The position numbers and the translations under genes are program-made. Shown here one piece after another: positions 38,862-51,400 of a DNA stretch of 64,000 nt. Position 1 is the first letter of the stretch; each line of letters opens with the position of its first letter. The stretch is from Rhynchopus euleeides (Eukaryota > Euglenozoa > Diplonemea > Diplonemida > Diplonemidae). Under the pieces are notes generated by a model. That model worked only from the letters and a program-made list of their open reading frames with translations, ran no database searches and was not told the DNA's origin. The stretch spans positions 372,001 to 436,000 of the forward strand of contig OY723305.1 of assembly GCA_963210315.1 (NCBI GenBank). The letters are read 5' to 3'.

Positions 38862-40889
38862 CATACATTGGGCGTTATTCCGTTACCAGTAACGGTAATA
38901 ACGTTATTTTTGCGTTATTTTTTGACCCCAAAAAAGGCAGCATTTCCCGGTGAATCTGACCCGAAACTCGGGTCCCTACCCCCCCTAAAAGAATTTTCTT
39001 GGGTAAAATATCACTCCAGGGGGCCACTCCGTGATGTCAAAAAATTGGAAAACGTTTTCTCCTAAAATAACGCGTTATTTTTCCGTTATTTTCATGAAAA
39101 CTTGCGTTATTCGGACAATTTTGCGGGCGGATGGTGTAGTTTTTGGTGGAGATGGCTCCAGAATACCCCCCTGGGACCATTTTTTGGATAATAACGCACG
39201 GACATGTCGAGTTTCGTGAAAAAATCATGTTTTTTGGCTTTTTCAAGGCAAATACTGCAGAAACCCCTGCAACCTTGCAGCATCCAATGTTCCTGGAGTG
39301 AAATTTGGAGTGAAAATCACTCCAAAATCACTCAGTGTGGACGCAGAAGTGAATCCTTCAGGAATACACCCGCACACCTCACATTGGCGGTGTATAAACC
39401 ACCTGATATTTTTACTCGTTACGAGCGACGAAGTAGCGCGAAGTAGCGACGTGCCCATTTTTTCCCGGTCCGTTCTAAAATAGTTACGTTCCAAAAGTCC
39501 GTTACTGGTGCTGTCAAAGACGCTTCGCACAATATACGCACGAACTACCCAAAGTACGCTCGGGCTACGCACGAAGTACGCAGGAACTACACAATTTGAA
39601 CTTTCTTGCACCCCCCAGTCATTATTTGCACGCACTCCAGGTCCCATATTTGCACCAGTGCAAATATGAGACCTGGAGTGCAAATATGAGGAATTTCCGA
39701 GTTCGTCGTGATGTGCAAAACATGACTGGGTTGTGCAAGAAACCATCATCTGCACCCCGTATCGGCCTCAATTGCACCCTCGTGCAGGTAAAAAAAGGCC
39801 TCGGGCCTCCGGCCCTCGGACCGTTTTTTAATTACGCACACGACCTTCGCGCGGAAAGTGTCATTCAGCCCTGCCAAACGTGCTCTACACACCACCCCCT
39901 TCATCAGGCAAGTGGGTTTGTAAGGGTGTGTGGAAGCGTCAACGCTCGGGTGCAGGAAATTTACATTTTGGTCGCAAATGGCGTTACACATGCACTATGC
40001 ACAACGTGTGCACGATTTCGGCAGAACTACGCACAACCAACGCAATTTGGACCTTTCAACAACACCATTCACGGTACTTCGATTTTGGGTGGGAAAGATG
40101 GGGCAAGGAAGTGGCAAAAACTGCGAAGAAGGTCGAAAATTTTCACATTTTCATCAGAAACCATATTCAACGGATTCCAATTTTCGGGTGAAATCAAGCA
40201 GGTTGGCACAATGGCTCATGTTCACCCAAAAATGCACCTACCAAACCTCTTTTGCTTGATTTTTGGGACGGCATGGGTGATCCAGAGGCCAAAAATCACG
40301 ATTTTTTCACCAATTCCTTCGACAACGGACAGTTCCAGACCACAAGGACCACATTTTGGGGTCAGAATTTTCTCGGTCAAAAAATTCGAAAAATCTGAAA
40401 TCTCTCGGAATTTTGAGCATTTTTTGAGATTGGCATGCCCATTTTAGACCCTTTGCGTGGCTCTAAACCCAAAAATTTGCTCGAAAATGGCCTCAAATAG
40501 CCTAAAACAGCCCATTCTGGCCACCCCGAAAAAAAAATTCGAAAAGGGTCCCCCTATAGAAGTTGCCCAAAAATACCGAAAATAACGCGGTATTACCGGT
40601 AATAACGGTAATAACGTTACCGATAACGTTATTACCGTTACTGATAACGGTATTACCGTTACCGATAACGGTAATAACGGTAATAACGTTACCGATAACG
40701 TTATTACCGTTCCTGATAACGGTAATAACGGTATTACCGTTATCGATAACGGTATAACGCGGAAAAATAACGTTACCGATTTTCGGATAACGTTATTCGG
40801 CCGTTCTGGAACGTTATTAACGGTAAGTTATTTTACCGAAAAAATAACGGTATTACCGTTACTGGTAACGCAATAACGCCCGATGTATG
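38862..40889. mobile_element. 2,028-bp TIR element with AACGGTAATAACG-type arrays
   Basis: The inverted ends are CATACAT(T/C)GGGCGTTATT(C/G)CGTTACCAG..., about 50 bp with three mismatches. It is flanked by direct repeats ATTATA (38856-38861 and 40890-40895; the ambiguity allows up to 9 bp). Removing it restores the palindrome of the host foldback element. Next to the right end (about 40580-40870), and more weakly at the left, lie arrays of palindromic GGTAATAACGG / CCGTTATTACC / CGATAACG units. A plus-strand frame at 39596-40447 is open for 283 codons but shows no recognisable motif, so I do not call it a gene. No transposase is visible. Confidence 0.75.
39632..39681. repeat. Perfect-type hairpin inside the 2-kb element
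   Basis: Two 24-nt arms (39632-39655 and 39658-39681), GCACTCCAGGTC...TTTGCAC and its complement, pair with one mismatch around a 2-nt loop. CCAGGTCNCATATTTGCAC is the shared core. It is too symmetric to be chance, but it does not look like a protein-coding or known RNA feature. Confidence 0.8.
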
Positions 40890-41249
40890 ATTATACATGT
40901 ATAATAGTTGACATGCAAGTATTATACATGTATAATACATGTATATACTTGTAGTTATACATGTAAAATTTACAAGATCCCACCGTGAAGGGGGCTTCGC
41001 TGCCGGGCGGTTGGTGTGCGTGTGAAATCGACACAGACCTTCACTCGATCAGCGGCAGCACACCCCTCCCAGCCCTCACATGCACTGCCGTAGTACCCCA
41101 GTGTAACCCTTGCTGGAGTTGCCCCCCACCCCCCCCAGGAGGCCCCGAGGCGGACAACAAGGGTTGGGGGCGGGCAATTCCACACTCACACTCCTGCTGA
41201 TGATAGTGTCGTGAGTGGGGAGCACAAGGGCACGAACAAGCACGCGACA

Positions 41250-41521
41250 CTTTATACCATCCAAAACACAGCGCAGCATTGTGTATAGGAGGAAATACGA
41301 TACTAGAAAGGACTGGCGTCATCACCTCTGTCATGTTTCCCTTTCTTCGTGCTCCACCACACCTTCTGTACTTCAGACAACACAAACACACAATAGCCGG
41401 TCGTGAGATTTGTGCAGAGGAGTGGTGGAAGCGGTCAACAAAACATTTTTCTTCGTTCCATTTTTGTGTTTCCATAGCGCCAAGTAAGATATCGACAGAA
41501 GGACGTCTAGTACGCGTATTT
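41250..41521. repeat. Dispersed intergenic repeat family, copy 2
   Basis: Second copy of the repeat at 27112-27396, same orientation. It shares the GGAGGAAATACGATAC block, CTTCAGACAACACAAACACA and GTGGTGGAAGCGGTCAACAA. Its right end continues into TTTCCGCCCACATCGAAGTG, which is also found at about 43249. Confidence 0.75.
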
Positions 41522-44254
41522 CCGCCCACATCGAAGTGTGCTGAAAAAGGATTGCCGGGTTTCTTCTGTTTTGTTTTGTGCAACCTTCTGGTCACCTGCA
41601 CGTTGGGGCGTGGAGTGTAGGTGAACAAAACATTGCTCCCACTGCAACCTTTTTAGTTCTGAACGCCGTCCGTGAAAGGGGGGTTTGATCGTCGAGAGTG
41701 AATGGAAAAGCAAAGGAAAGGGGGGGGGGGCGGGGGGGGGGGGGAGAGGAAAGAAGAGAAACCCCCGACTGACATCAGCACACGACACAAGTTGCTTCAC
41801 ACGAGGGTGTTCCAGTTGTGACCAACCACCGCGGGGGGAGGGGTGTGGGGGAGTCTTGCTCGGTCAGAGGATACAAAGGAGATTGGGGGAGGGGGAGGTC
41901 AGGTCCCAGGTCTGCTTGTTGTATCAGTTCGTGTGCGGGAGGGGCTGGAGCGGAACAAAGAGACACAAATCCTGCTGTGAGTTGTGCGGTGCTTCCCCTC
42001 AGCCCCACCCCCCCTTCCAACCTTGCGTATTGCAAGTGGTAGTAAAAACTATCTGTGCCCCCGCTGGATCGTAAAGTGACAGCAAAACGAGACAACAAAC
42101 CAATTACTGCCGAAAGTTGTTTTGTTGGAACGCAGACCCCACTCTTTGTGTACACCACTCCCCGGTCTGATGAAGTGGTGTGAGTGGGGACGCACGATCC
42201 AGCTAAAGGCACAGAAAGTTGCCCCAGTTGGCTACGCCGAACTAACAAAAAGAAAAAACACGACAGGTCAGATCGCCCGTCCTTTCCTCGACCTCACGAC
42301 TCCCCCCTACGCACCTACGGTGCTCAAACGAGTTTGTGGAGGGCGGGGTGGGGGGGGTTGAACCGAAGGATGCACCCCAGCGCCTGGTGACTGGGGGAGT
42401 GTTGGGTTCTGAATAAGACGAGACAACCCGCGGGTCCACCCACCACACCACACCCCCTCCGATCGGGGAACTGCAGGGAACGCACACCCACGACTGATTG
42501 GCAACAACAAAGATGCTGTGTCGGCGCGGATGACGATACACCGTGAAGCAAAATCAGAGCTCATGAAGCCACGTCAAGACACCCGCAGCTGGCCTATTTT
42601 GAACACCAGGGTTTTAACAGGGCCGCCAACCGCCCTTCGTTTGGTTGGTGAATAACGTGGCCTCGTTTCGCTTTTGACACTCTGCTTGCAAATTTTGCTG
42701 GAAAACCTCAACAAAAAAAACCCCCCCTTTTCCCCACGCGTTGCGGACTGTGCGGGGGTGGCGGTTCTGCAAGAAATCGATCCATATCTTTTGAAGCGTG
42801 CAATGCAACAACTGTCGGAGAGGATCGAGCGGAAGGGATGTATTTTGACGAGCATTTTATTTCCTGCGTTGTGAGCGCAACTCTCAGAATGGATGAAGAA
42901 AATCAGTGAGGAAAGCCAAGGCGGGAAGGAATCACTTTCGGCACATGTCCTCAGATGCAGGAGGGGGTGTGTGAAGGGAGAGGTTGCGGCGAGGCACGGG
43001 CACCTCACCACCTGTGTGCAATGAGTTTCGTTGAGGCGAGAGATGGGGCTCTGCATTGTCTGCAGCGTCTCCTCTTACTGCAAAAAAATCTCAAATCGAA
43101 CCCCCTGCCGCACTCCCTGCATCTTTCCCCTCCCTTTCATACCCCCGGTATACGTAAACCGGTCTCTTCAGGGGCACTACAATATTGCGTTCTTGAACGA
43201 TTTGGTGGTGTGAGTGAGGAGCACAAGGGCACGAACAACACGTGGCACTTTCCGCCCACATCGAAGTGTGCTGAAAATACAGCAGCAGTCTCTCGAGTCT
43301 TCCTTTCAGATGATTTTTGCATTGATCGCACCCACCCCCCCTTTTTTTGTGTGTGACAAAACGCACCGTGCTCACGGAAGGCGTTCAGATCGAAAAAGGC
43401 TGCAGTGGGAGCAATGTTTTGTGTCGCCTGCACTCCACGATTTTTGGTATCGAGACTTCGATTTCGAGGGAAAGATCAAAGACAGGCAGGTTTGGTTCCC
43501 CCCCCTCTCGCCTCTTGAGGGCGCGGGGTGCCCAACACGCCTAGCATTTCCGTAGCACGGTATCGAGAGAGAAAGAGAGAAAGAGAGAGTAGGAAAAGAC
43601 TGGGGACATCGGATTTGATGCTGTGTTGCAGATCGTGATGTGTTGCAGACAGCTTTTGCAGGAAATACAAGCGGCACGCCTGCGTTTCCGAAAAGTGCGA
43701 GTAAGATGTGGGGGGTGGGGGTGGGGGTGGGGGTGGGGGGTGCACGACATCTGAAAGCAAGGTCCATGCAAATTCCACCATGCCATGCAGATCAGTCAAT
43801 TCTTCCGTGCAAGGCCTGAAATCTTGCATGCGTGTAAAGATTGAAACTTACACTTCAGCATCGCGGGGAGGGAGAGGTGGGTGTATTGAAATAGGAAGTA
43901 GAAGGGAAAACGCTGTGCCTGCAAATCAGAAAAGGGGAGAGAAGAACCAGCGGGGATTCGTCGATCGCGAAGAACACCCCCGCACGCCTGCTGCACATAA
44001 ATGATCTCCATTCACTTGTTATGTCAATGCACAATGGGAGACTTGCTCTTCCATACAAAGTAGGAGGGGGGAGAGAGAGATAGTTACGTCTCCACGGAGG
44101 ATGGGAACGGTTTGTGAGAGTTTGTGAGAGGGGGGGGGGGGGGGAGTGGCAGAGAGAGAGGGGGGAGAGGGGTGCGAGTATTTTCGTTTCGGAAAGGCTT
44201 TTGGGGTGCGAGTATTTTCGTTTCGGGGATATTCACACTATAAGCATACGAGGG

Positions 44255-44256
<2 letters not shown>

Positions 44257-44290
<34 letters not shown>
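44257..44290. repeat. (GA)n microsatellite
   Basis: About 17 uninterrupted GA dinucleotides, preceded by a diverged GAGA-rich stretch from about 44150. There is no gene nearby. Confidence 0.9.
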
Positions 44291-44293
<3 letters not shown>

Positions 44294-44779
44294 TTGACGT
44301 CTCTACTCTTCATGCAGGGGGGGGGGGGGGGGATGGGGGGCGGTTTGTGTGTCCGAGATCCACTTGATATGATCCGGGCCAGCGTTGTGACATGGTGTAG
44401 AAGCAGAAACAAGGGCATGATTGGGGGCTTGATCGCCGAGAGTGAATGGAAAAGCAAGTCTCCCAGCACCTTGAGAGGGGGGGGGGGGGGGGCGGGAATG
44501 ACTGGTGCCCAGAATACCGGAAAGGAACTGTGTGAAGGATACGTAATAATCGGCCTTTTCAGGGAGGCACCCAAGCGAAAACGGAGACTATGGGAGACAT
44601 CGATATGGACACCGACATCATCTGATATCCCCACGTGCGGCAGTGAGGTCCGGGTACAGGTGGGTGGGGTTGCGTGAGGGTAGAACGGTATAAAGCCATT
44701 CTTGCATATTCACGACGCGGTCTTCACCTCCCCGGGGGCCCGGGAACCCGGGGTATCCGGCCGGCGCCCCGAAAGGTGA

Positions 44780-44835
44780 GTGTATGTCACCCCCGCCAGG
44801 GCCGCCTGGGGGTGACATAAACACACTCCTTTTGG
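44780..44835. repeat. Hairpin of GTCACCCCC/GGGGGTGAC type
   Basis: GTGTATGTCACCCCC (about 44782) pairs with GGGGGTGACATAAACAC (about 44808), and another GGGGGGTGACACATACAC follows near 44834. It resembles the tips of a small GC-rich MITE, but I could not fix both ends. Confidence 0.5.
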
Positions 44836-45472
44836 GGGGTGACACATACACGGGGTGGGGGTAATCGGTATGTGAGAATCGTGTGAGTCATGCGAGAATG
44901 CGAATCGTATTGCCTGTACACGGTGCACCAGTTTGGTCGTTACGAGTGACCTCCACGAGTGGTTGCCAACACTCGCGCACCGTGTATGCCTTGGGGGGGG
45001 GGTGGTGGTGGAAGCGAGCGGGGAGGAGGGGCTAAGGGGGCGCAGAACAGAGAACACAACATGATATTCCAGGTGAAAGGGGCCACTAGGAAAATGTCAC
45101 TCCAGTACAGCCGCTCTTTACTCGTATTTTGTTTGTGATGCGTTGACGCTTCCACACACAAAACCTCAACTCCTGTGATGGGGGAGGCTAGTGGTGTGCG
45201 GAGCACGTTTGGCTGTGGTAGAGTGACATTTTCTGCTCACAAGTGTGCGTAAAAAATGAAACCTGCAGCAAAGAGGCACATCCCCTGCACAACGCACGAA
45301 TCAGGCGGGGGAGGTGGAGGAGCAGCGTGTGATGCGCAGGAAAGTAAACAAACGCAAGGGCGGGGGAGGCACACGTCACCTGCTGCGGATCATCACAGGA
45401 AGCAGGCTGTGAAAGGAGGACATGAACCCAAGGGCAGCCACGTCTGTATCTTGAGGAGGCTGGTGCGATATA

Positions 45473-48400
45473 TCAGCGGGCCTTCGAGATGGGGGACATC
45501 GTCGCCAGCGAGTCGGCGTCAGAGGTCAGCTCAGGGGAGTAGTGCGGAGGTCGGGCAGGCTGCTTGCTGGCGTGCGTGCGTGCCCCGACCCAGGTGCGCA
45601 TAACCTCGAAGCGGTCCTTGCGGGACTGGTACTTCGACAGCCAGTAGCCCATAGTTGCCGCAGGTGTAAGGAGGACGCTGTCACCGTCCGGCGCCTCCAT
45701 GTTGCGCTCGCGCTGGGTGCGCGAGACCTCGAACCACCTCCTCTTCACATCACGGAGGCGCGACTGCTCGCGCAACTCCGCTTGGGACAGCAGGAAGTCC
45801 GGCTTCATCTCGTGGTACTTCTTCGAGACGTACTTCATTGCTGTGGAGCAGGAGACCTTGTCGTCGACGAGCATCTCGCGGGTGCGCAGCTTCACCTCCT
45901 CCTGCGCCTGCACGACGATGCGGATCGCAAACACCACCAGCACAACGACGTTCAGGACGAAGGAGGCGATGCTGACGAAGGTGCGCGCCCCCTGCGACGG
46001 GTTCCCGATGTACACCAGGGCGAGGTTGTAGGTGATGACGACGGAAAGGAGGGACAGGTTCTCCAGATACCACAGGTTGGAGTCCTTGTAGGGGCGCACC
46101 AGCACGTTGAGCAGGGTGAAGGCGCCCATCAGCCACGCCGCTGCGTACAGCTGGTACGATGGGTAGCGCACGAGGAAGACGACGATGAACACCAGAAGCA
46201 TCTTCCGCAGCAGCGTGACGCACTCCCAGAAGTACCACCGCCTCCTGTACCCAGAGTAGAGGAAGCCAAGGGTGGACACGACAGCCTTGGTCTGCAGGCG
46301 CTTGCGCCGGCGCCAGATCTGCAGGAAGGCGAGGGCGGGGATGCCGACACCGTACCCCACCAGGGCACAGAAGGACAGCAGGGCGTACACAGCGTAGGAC
46401 GAGGTGTCGCAGTCGACGGAGGGGTCCACCTCGAGGTACCTGTGGCACATGCCCTCCGCCATGCAGATGGGCTCCGTGCAGCTCAGCATCAGCGACACCT
46501 CGCGCATCAGCCACGGGTACAGCATGAACATCACCACCACCACCGTCACAGTGTACACATCGGTGCGGTGCACCACGATGTCGTACCCCGCCTCCGCCAG
46601 AGGGGACCGCCGCGGCAGCGGCACGATGCGTGTGTGCCCCTCGCGCGGACCTGCTGTGTGGAGGGCTCCGTCGCACCTCTCGCAGAGTGACTTCCCGCAC
46701 ATGGGGCACGACACCACGGCAAAGTCACCACAGGCAGCACACGAGGGGATCACCTCGAGGGCAGCGTCCAGCGCCTCCAGGCGCTGCCGCGTCCCAGCCG
46801 CAGCGCGGTGTGTTGTGTCCGTCCTGGATAGGAGTGTCGCCTTGCGGCTGCTCCACGTCGACGTGCGTCTCATCTTCAGGCCGTCTGCCCTTGCAGAGAG
46901 GCGTCGCTCGATGGTGTCGTCGCTGAACCCCGACAGACGCCACCCCGCCATCTTATCCGACATGCGGCGGAGCCGCGCTGCCTGGAACAGCTGGTCGTAG
47001 GGCACCACCAGCGACAGCTCCACGAGTGTGAAGCACGCCGTGCCCGAGGTGCCCTGCCGCACAGGCAGAAGCGACGTGCCCTCCGACCCGCCGAACAGCA
47101 GCGTCGGGTCGAGCGGCATGCCGCTGGCCGGGGTGGCGGCGTGGTGCCACCGGGTCTGCACTGTCACTGCCGTGCCCTCCCGCGCCTTCCCCGCAGCGGG
47201 GCGGAGGGAAGCCTGTGCGGCACGCAGCCACTCGCAGTGCCTCGTGACATACCACGCAGGCAGGTCCAGGGTGAACCCGCTCGCACCGGTGGGCAGCACC
47301 GCGATGTTGTCGATTGTGGCCCCCAGAGGGGGCGACCGCGGCGGGGTCAGCGGATCTGTCGTCGAGGTGTACTCCCGCGACACATTCAGCACGGGGTCTG
47401 TGCTGACCACCCGGTACACCTTGGAGCTGTGCGCCGTGGGGAGGCTGTGGATCTCCAGGCGCTTTGCCTTCCGCACCCCCTGCCCCACCCGCTCCTGCTC
47501 CCGCAGGATCACAGACGCGGTGCCATCCACGCGCCTCTTCAGCGACGCCTCCTCGCCCATGCTCCCGTCAGCCTCGAGGAAGAGCCCGTTGGAGAACACC
47601 GTTGTGTGCATCGCCGCAGCCCCAACAGCAGACTCCCCCGCAGTCGCGGGGAACTCGAAGGGGAGGTGGTCCTTCACAGGGTACGGCGGTGTGGTGCTGA
47701 GGGAGTAACCCCTGAGGCGTTCGGACTCTGTGGGGCAGGACGACTTCTTCCTCGAGTGTGTGAAGAGGCTGTCTGCCGCAGCAGCCGCATCATCGGTACT
47801 CAGGGGCTCGCCTGGAGTTGCGTCATCGCGAAGGCGGGTCAGCAGGTCGTGCCGCGCAAGGCATGCGATGAGGAGCTCCCCAGTGAAAAGCTGGTAGATG
47901 ACTGCCTTGGTGGCGGTGTGGGCAGGGACGTCGCAGGTGTACCACCCGTCGGACATCTCCTCCAGCTGGCCCGCCAGCCCGACCCTGCCGACCCCCGCGT
48001 TGGGGAAGAGCTGCTCCAGGATGCAGCACTTGTGGCACAGCCAGCACCCGTATGTCCCCGGGGTGAGGTCGTGCTCCCACACCACCTCCATGTCCTTCAC
48101 GGCAAACTCAGCGGACTCGGTGCGGAACCCCTGCACCCTGATGGGGAGGGGGCACTCCTGCGGGTGCGGGAATGCATCGGGGTCCTTCAGCCCCTCCATG
48201 TCCCTCTCCTGCCGCGGGTCGATCTGCGGCGCCACCACGGTGTTGACCCACGTGCGCCCTGCGGCCTCGTCTGCTGCGGGTGTGTCGGAGGGTGGCGTGT
48301 CGGTGGAGGCAGTGGCGGCGGCGGCGGCAGCATCTGCTGCTGCCCGCAGGTTGTGCCGGAGGGACTCCACCTCACCAGGGTCGACGCACCAGTCGTATGC

Positions 48401-51400
48401 CCAGTGGTAGAGCGACCGGCACTCAGGGGCACGCTCCCGCAGTGCTGTGGGTGAGGCCTTTGCCTCTGCCTTGCGTGTGGCGGTCGTGAGCTGCAACAGC
48501 AGGAAGGCAGACAGGATGACCACCGGCAGCAGCAGCCAGCCGGTGTACTTCGCGTAGTAGTCGGCTCGCAGTGCGCATGTGAGGCTGAGCATGACAATGT
48601 TGGGGGAGGAGATGCTGCCGCCCGAGTTGAAGGATTCCGTCATCAGCGTGCCCCAGTCGATGGCGAAGGAGGCGGAGAGGGCGAGGACCTGCATGTGGTT
48701 CGTCAGCATCTTCATCACGACGCTCAGCTTGCTGGACTCCCGCACGATCTCGCCCGACTGGATGTTGACGGCCACCATGATGCCCATGAAGGCGATGACG
48801 ACCACGGCGCAGACGCACAGGATGACCCCGTTTGCAGCAGGGGATGGGCACTCCGCGCATCCGTCCCCGCTCCGTGCGTACCCGTGGGGGGCGTGTGGGG
48901 TGCCTTTCTGCACACACTCGCCGCACAGAGGCCCCGTCCCACCGTCTCCGCACTGCAGGTCCGCACGTTCGTGCTCTGCCATCTGCAGCGTTGCGAGGGG
49001 GGTTGCAGGGCCGATCCCCGGCACGACGTCGCCCCCAGTGCACTGCCCGGATTTGCACTTCCATGCGCGGTACGTCACAGGCTCGCGGAAGTACTCCGGC
49101 TTGGTGACAATTGTCCCGTTGCCGTAGCACACCGTGCCCTCCTCGCACACCCCGCACTCCGTCAGGCACTGGAAGGGCGTGGAGGATGTTGTGGTGCGCA
49201 GGGCGGCAGACGTCGCAGGGTTCAGCGGCCCTGTCTTCCTGCCGCGGTGCCCCCAGCACCCCACCTCGAAGGAGTAGGCGTAGGCGCTGCAGGGCTCCTG
49301 CGTGCAGCAGGGGGAAGCCTCCAGCCCGTGCGACAGCCCGCCACCGACCTGCTCGTTCATCGCCTGCAGCTGGGGGGCGCTGTCCACCGTCAGGAGGGAC
49401 ACCTTCAGCAGGCAGCGCACACCGCGCCACATCAAGAAGTCTGGCGTGCCGAACGCCGCCTGCCGTGCGTCTGTGAGCCCGAAATCGAGGGAGAAGCTGC
49501 GGAAGGGGCAGGCGGACTCCTCGAGGCTCGCGATGACCTCCTCCGTGAAGTTCATCGCACGCCACCCCAGCAGCAGCGGGCCTGTCGAGTTGTCGCGGAA
49601 GGCTGGCACAGACACCTGCACCTGGAACACAACGGGCACCGTGTGGCCCAGCGAGCGCTGCAGGTCGGACGTCGTCAGCACGTTGCCCGACACGTCTGCG
49701 ATGTAGAGCGCGTAGTCCACGCTTGCGTGCATCTCGACCACCCCACTCGGCGGAGCCACCCAGTCGTAGCGGTGTGGGGCACCGGGTGTGACGGTGACCA
49801 CCCCGACGTAGCTGGGAAACGCTGTGTCGACGCAGCGCAGGGAGCTTGGGAATGGCAGCTGCCTGCCTGCGACCCATGGGCCTGTGCCTTTCCCTGAAGG
49901 CATCGGCCCTGTGCAGGGGGGGAGCGGTCCCGTGCCTGCTGTTGTGTTTGCGGCAGTGCTGGTGCTGGTGGCGGTGCGGCTGCTGGTGCCGGTGGTGTCC
50001 TTGATCCTGATCCCATACTGTGTGGTGCGCGGGTAGTGGAACTCCAGGTTCACAGAGGCCTTGCCTCCGACAAGGCGGACGACGCCATCAGGCAGCAGGC
50101 CTCCGTGCGCGCCACGCAGGGTAGTGCAGTCTGTGGTGTTGTCCGCAGTGCAGAGCACTGCCGCGTCCCACCCCTGTGTGGAGAGCGCGTCCACCGTCAC
50201 ACGCAGCTGGCGCACGGCAAAGAGGCTGTCACGCACGTCACTGCCGGCCATGTCCTTCAGCACAATGTCGAAGGTGGTAGTGCTGGCGAGGGAAGCAGAG
50301 GGCACGGGTGCCAGCATCGTCGCCTCGCCCAGCCCCAACTGTGCAGGGGGGCCGAGGTGGGTGGGGCCTGTGAGGTGCTCTGCCTGGGACAGCAGCGCCA
50401 TGCAGGTCGACTGCGAGTCGCACGACGTGACGACCTGCAGCCGCGTCACAGCAGCGCCTGTGAACAGGTCTGAGGATGCAGACGACGCCTGCATCTGCAC
50501 CGCAGCCGACCGGCCCCCAGCCACAGCCCCACACGGCCCCCCTCCGACACGGTGACCGTACCTGCAGCACGACTGGCGGTCCTCTTCGCTGTACTCCGCT
50601 ACAGGGTACAGGTTCCTGCAGTGGTACATGCATTTCGGCACCCGCACCCGCATGTGGCACGGGTCCACCAGCTCCGCCGGCAGCTCACATGCAGTGTCGT
50701 ACTGCAGCCCGTCGCTTGACACTGTCAGCAGCACACGCAGGCTGTCGGGGCCCGCACCCGACACAGCCACATCGTAGAAGTCTCCCGCAAGCTCGATGTC
50801 GGTGGAGGACAGGTCCACCAACACAACGGGGCTGATGGAGCACACGCGCTTGCTGCACGTCGTGTTGCAGGTGCTGGTGCGGAGGGGCTGCGGCAGCGAC
50901 AGCGGCGGTAGCGTGTAGCCGTATGCATCCAGGCCAGACCCGTAGAACAGGAAGGTGATGCTGTACTCCTGCCCCACCTGCCCCCACACGTTCAGCGTGC
51001 TGTCCGTGCCGGGTGCTCCGTATGCAGCGATCCCGGCGCTGCTGAACTGTGGGTCGTACAGGAGGCGCTGCTGCACCGCACCTGCCGACATGTTGGACAG
51101 GGGCAGCGTGTTCCAGGTACACACACCCTGTGCCGTGCGGTCCTCCCGCCCCCACATGCCTGGCAGCGTCACGTCCTCCTCTGCCGCGACGAGGGGTGGC
51201 AGGCAGCGTGGCCACGGGGAAACCGCCCCGACCCGCACACGCACGTCATTGAGGCGCGGGAAGTCTGTGAGTGTGTTGTTCACCTCGTCCAGCAGCCGGA
51301 AGCGCGGCTGCACCACCAGGTCTTTGTAGTTGGTGAGGGTGGTGCGCGGGACGCCGTCGCGCCCGCCTGCCCACCCCGCCACGCCGGGCGCGTCGAAATG

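Larger units (their letters stand above)
32183..40987. mobile_element. Palindromic foldback element (~690 bp), expanded to 8.8 kb by nested insertions
   Basis: The terminal inverted repeats are perfect over 42 bp (32183-32224 and 40946-40987), with tips CACGGTGGGATCTTG. Removing the four inserted elements and one copy of each target duplication leaves segments 32183-32224, 32571-32665, 33032-33450, 38819-38861 and 40896-40987, about 691 bp. These form one near-perfect palindrome made mostly of TACATGTA and TTGCATGCAAG-like units. There is no coding capacity. The target duplication of the outer element is unclear (AA on both sides at most). Confidence 0.85.
40988..45472. other. Intergenic patchwork of dispersed repeat fragments; no gene
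   Basis: About 4.5 kb with no supported gene. It contains the second copy of the 27112 repeat (41250-41521), a GAGCACAAGGGCACGAACAA block at about 41218 and 43217, and a TTTCCGCCCACATCGAAGTG block at about 41519 and 43249. An inverted pair of about 65 bp (about 41610-41680 against 43370-43440) shares TGCAGTGGGAGCAATGTTTTG. A TTGATCG(T/C)CGAGAGTGAATGG block is shared near 41688 and 44430. G runs are frequent. These appear to be nested or broken non-autonomous elements. Confidence 0.6.

Noticed and set aside
39596..40447. 283-codon plus-strand frame in the 2-kb TIR element
   Set aside because: No recognisable motif, it spans a perfect hairpin, and its composition reflects repeated AT-rich words. 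I kept it only as a note in the element.
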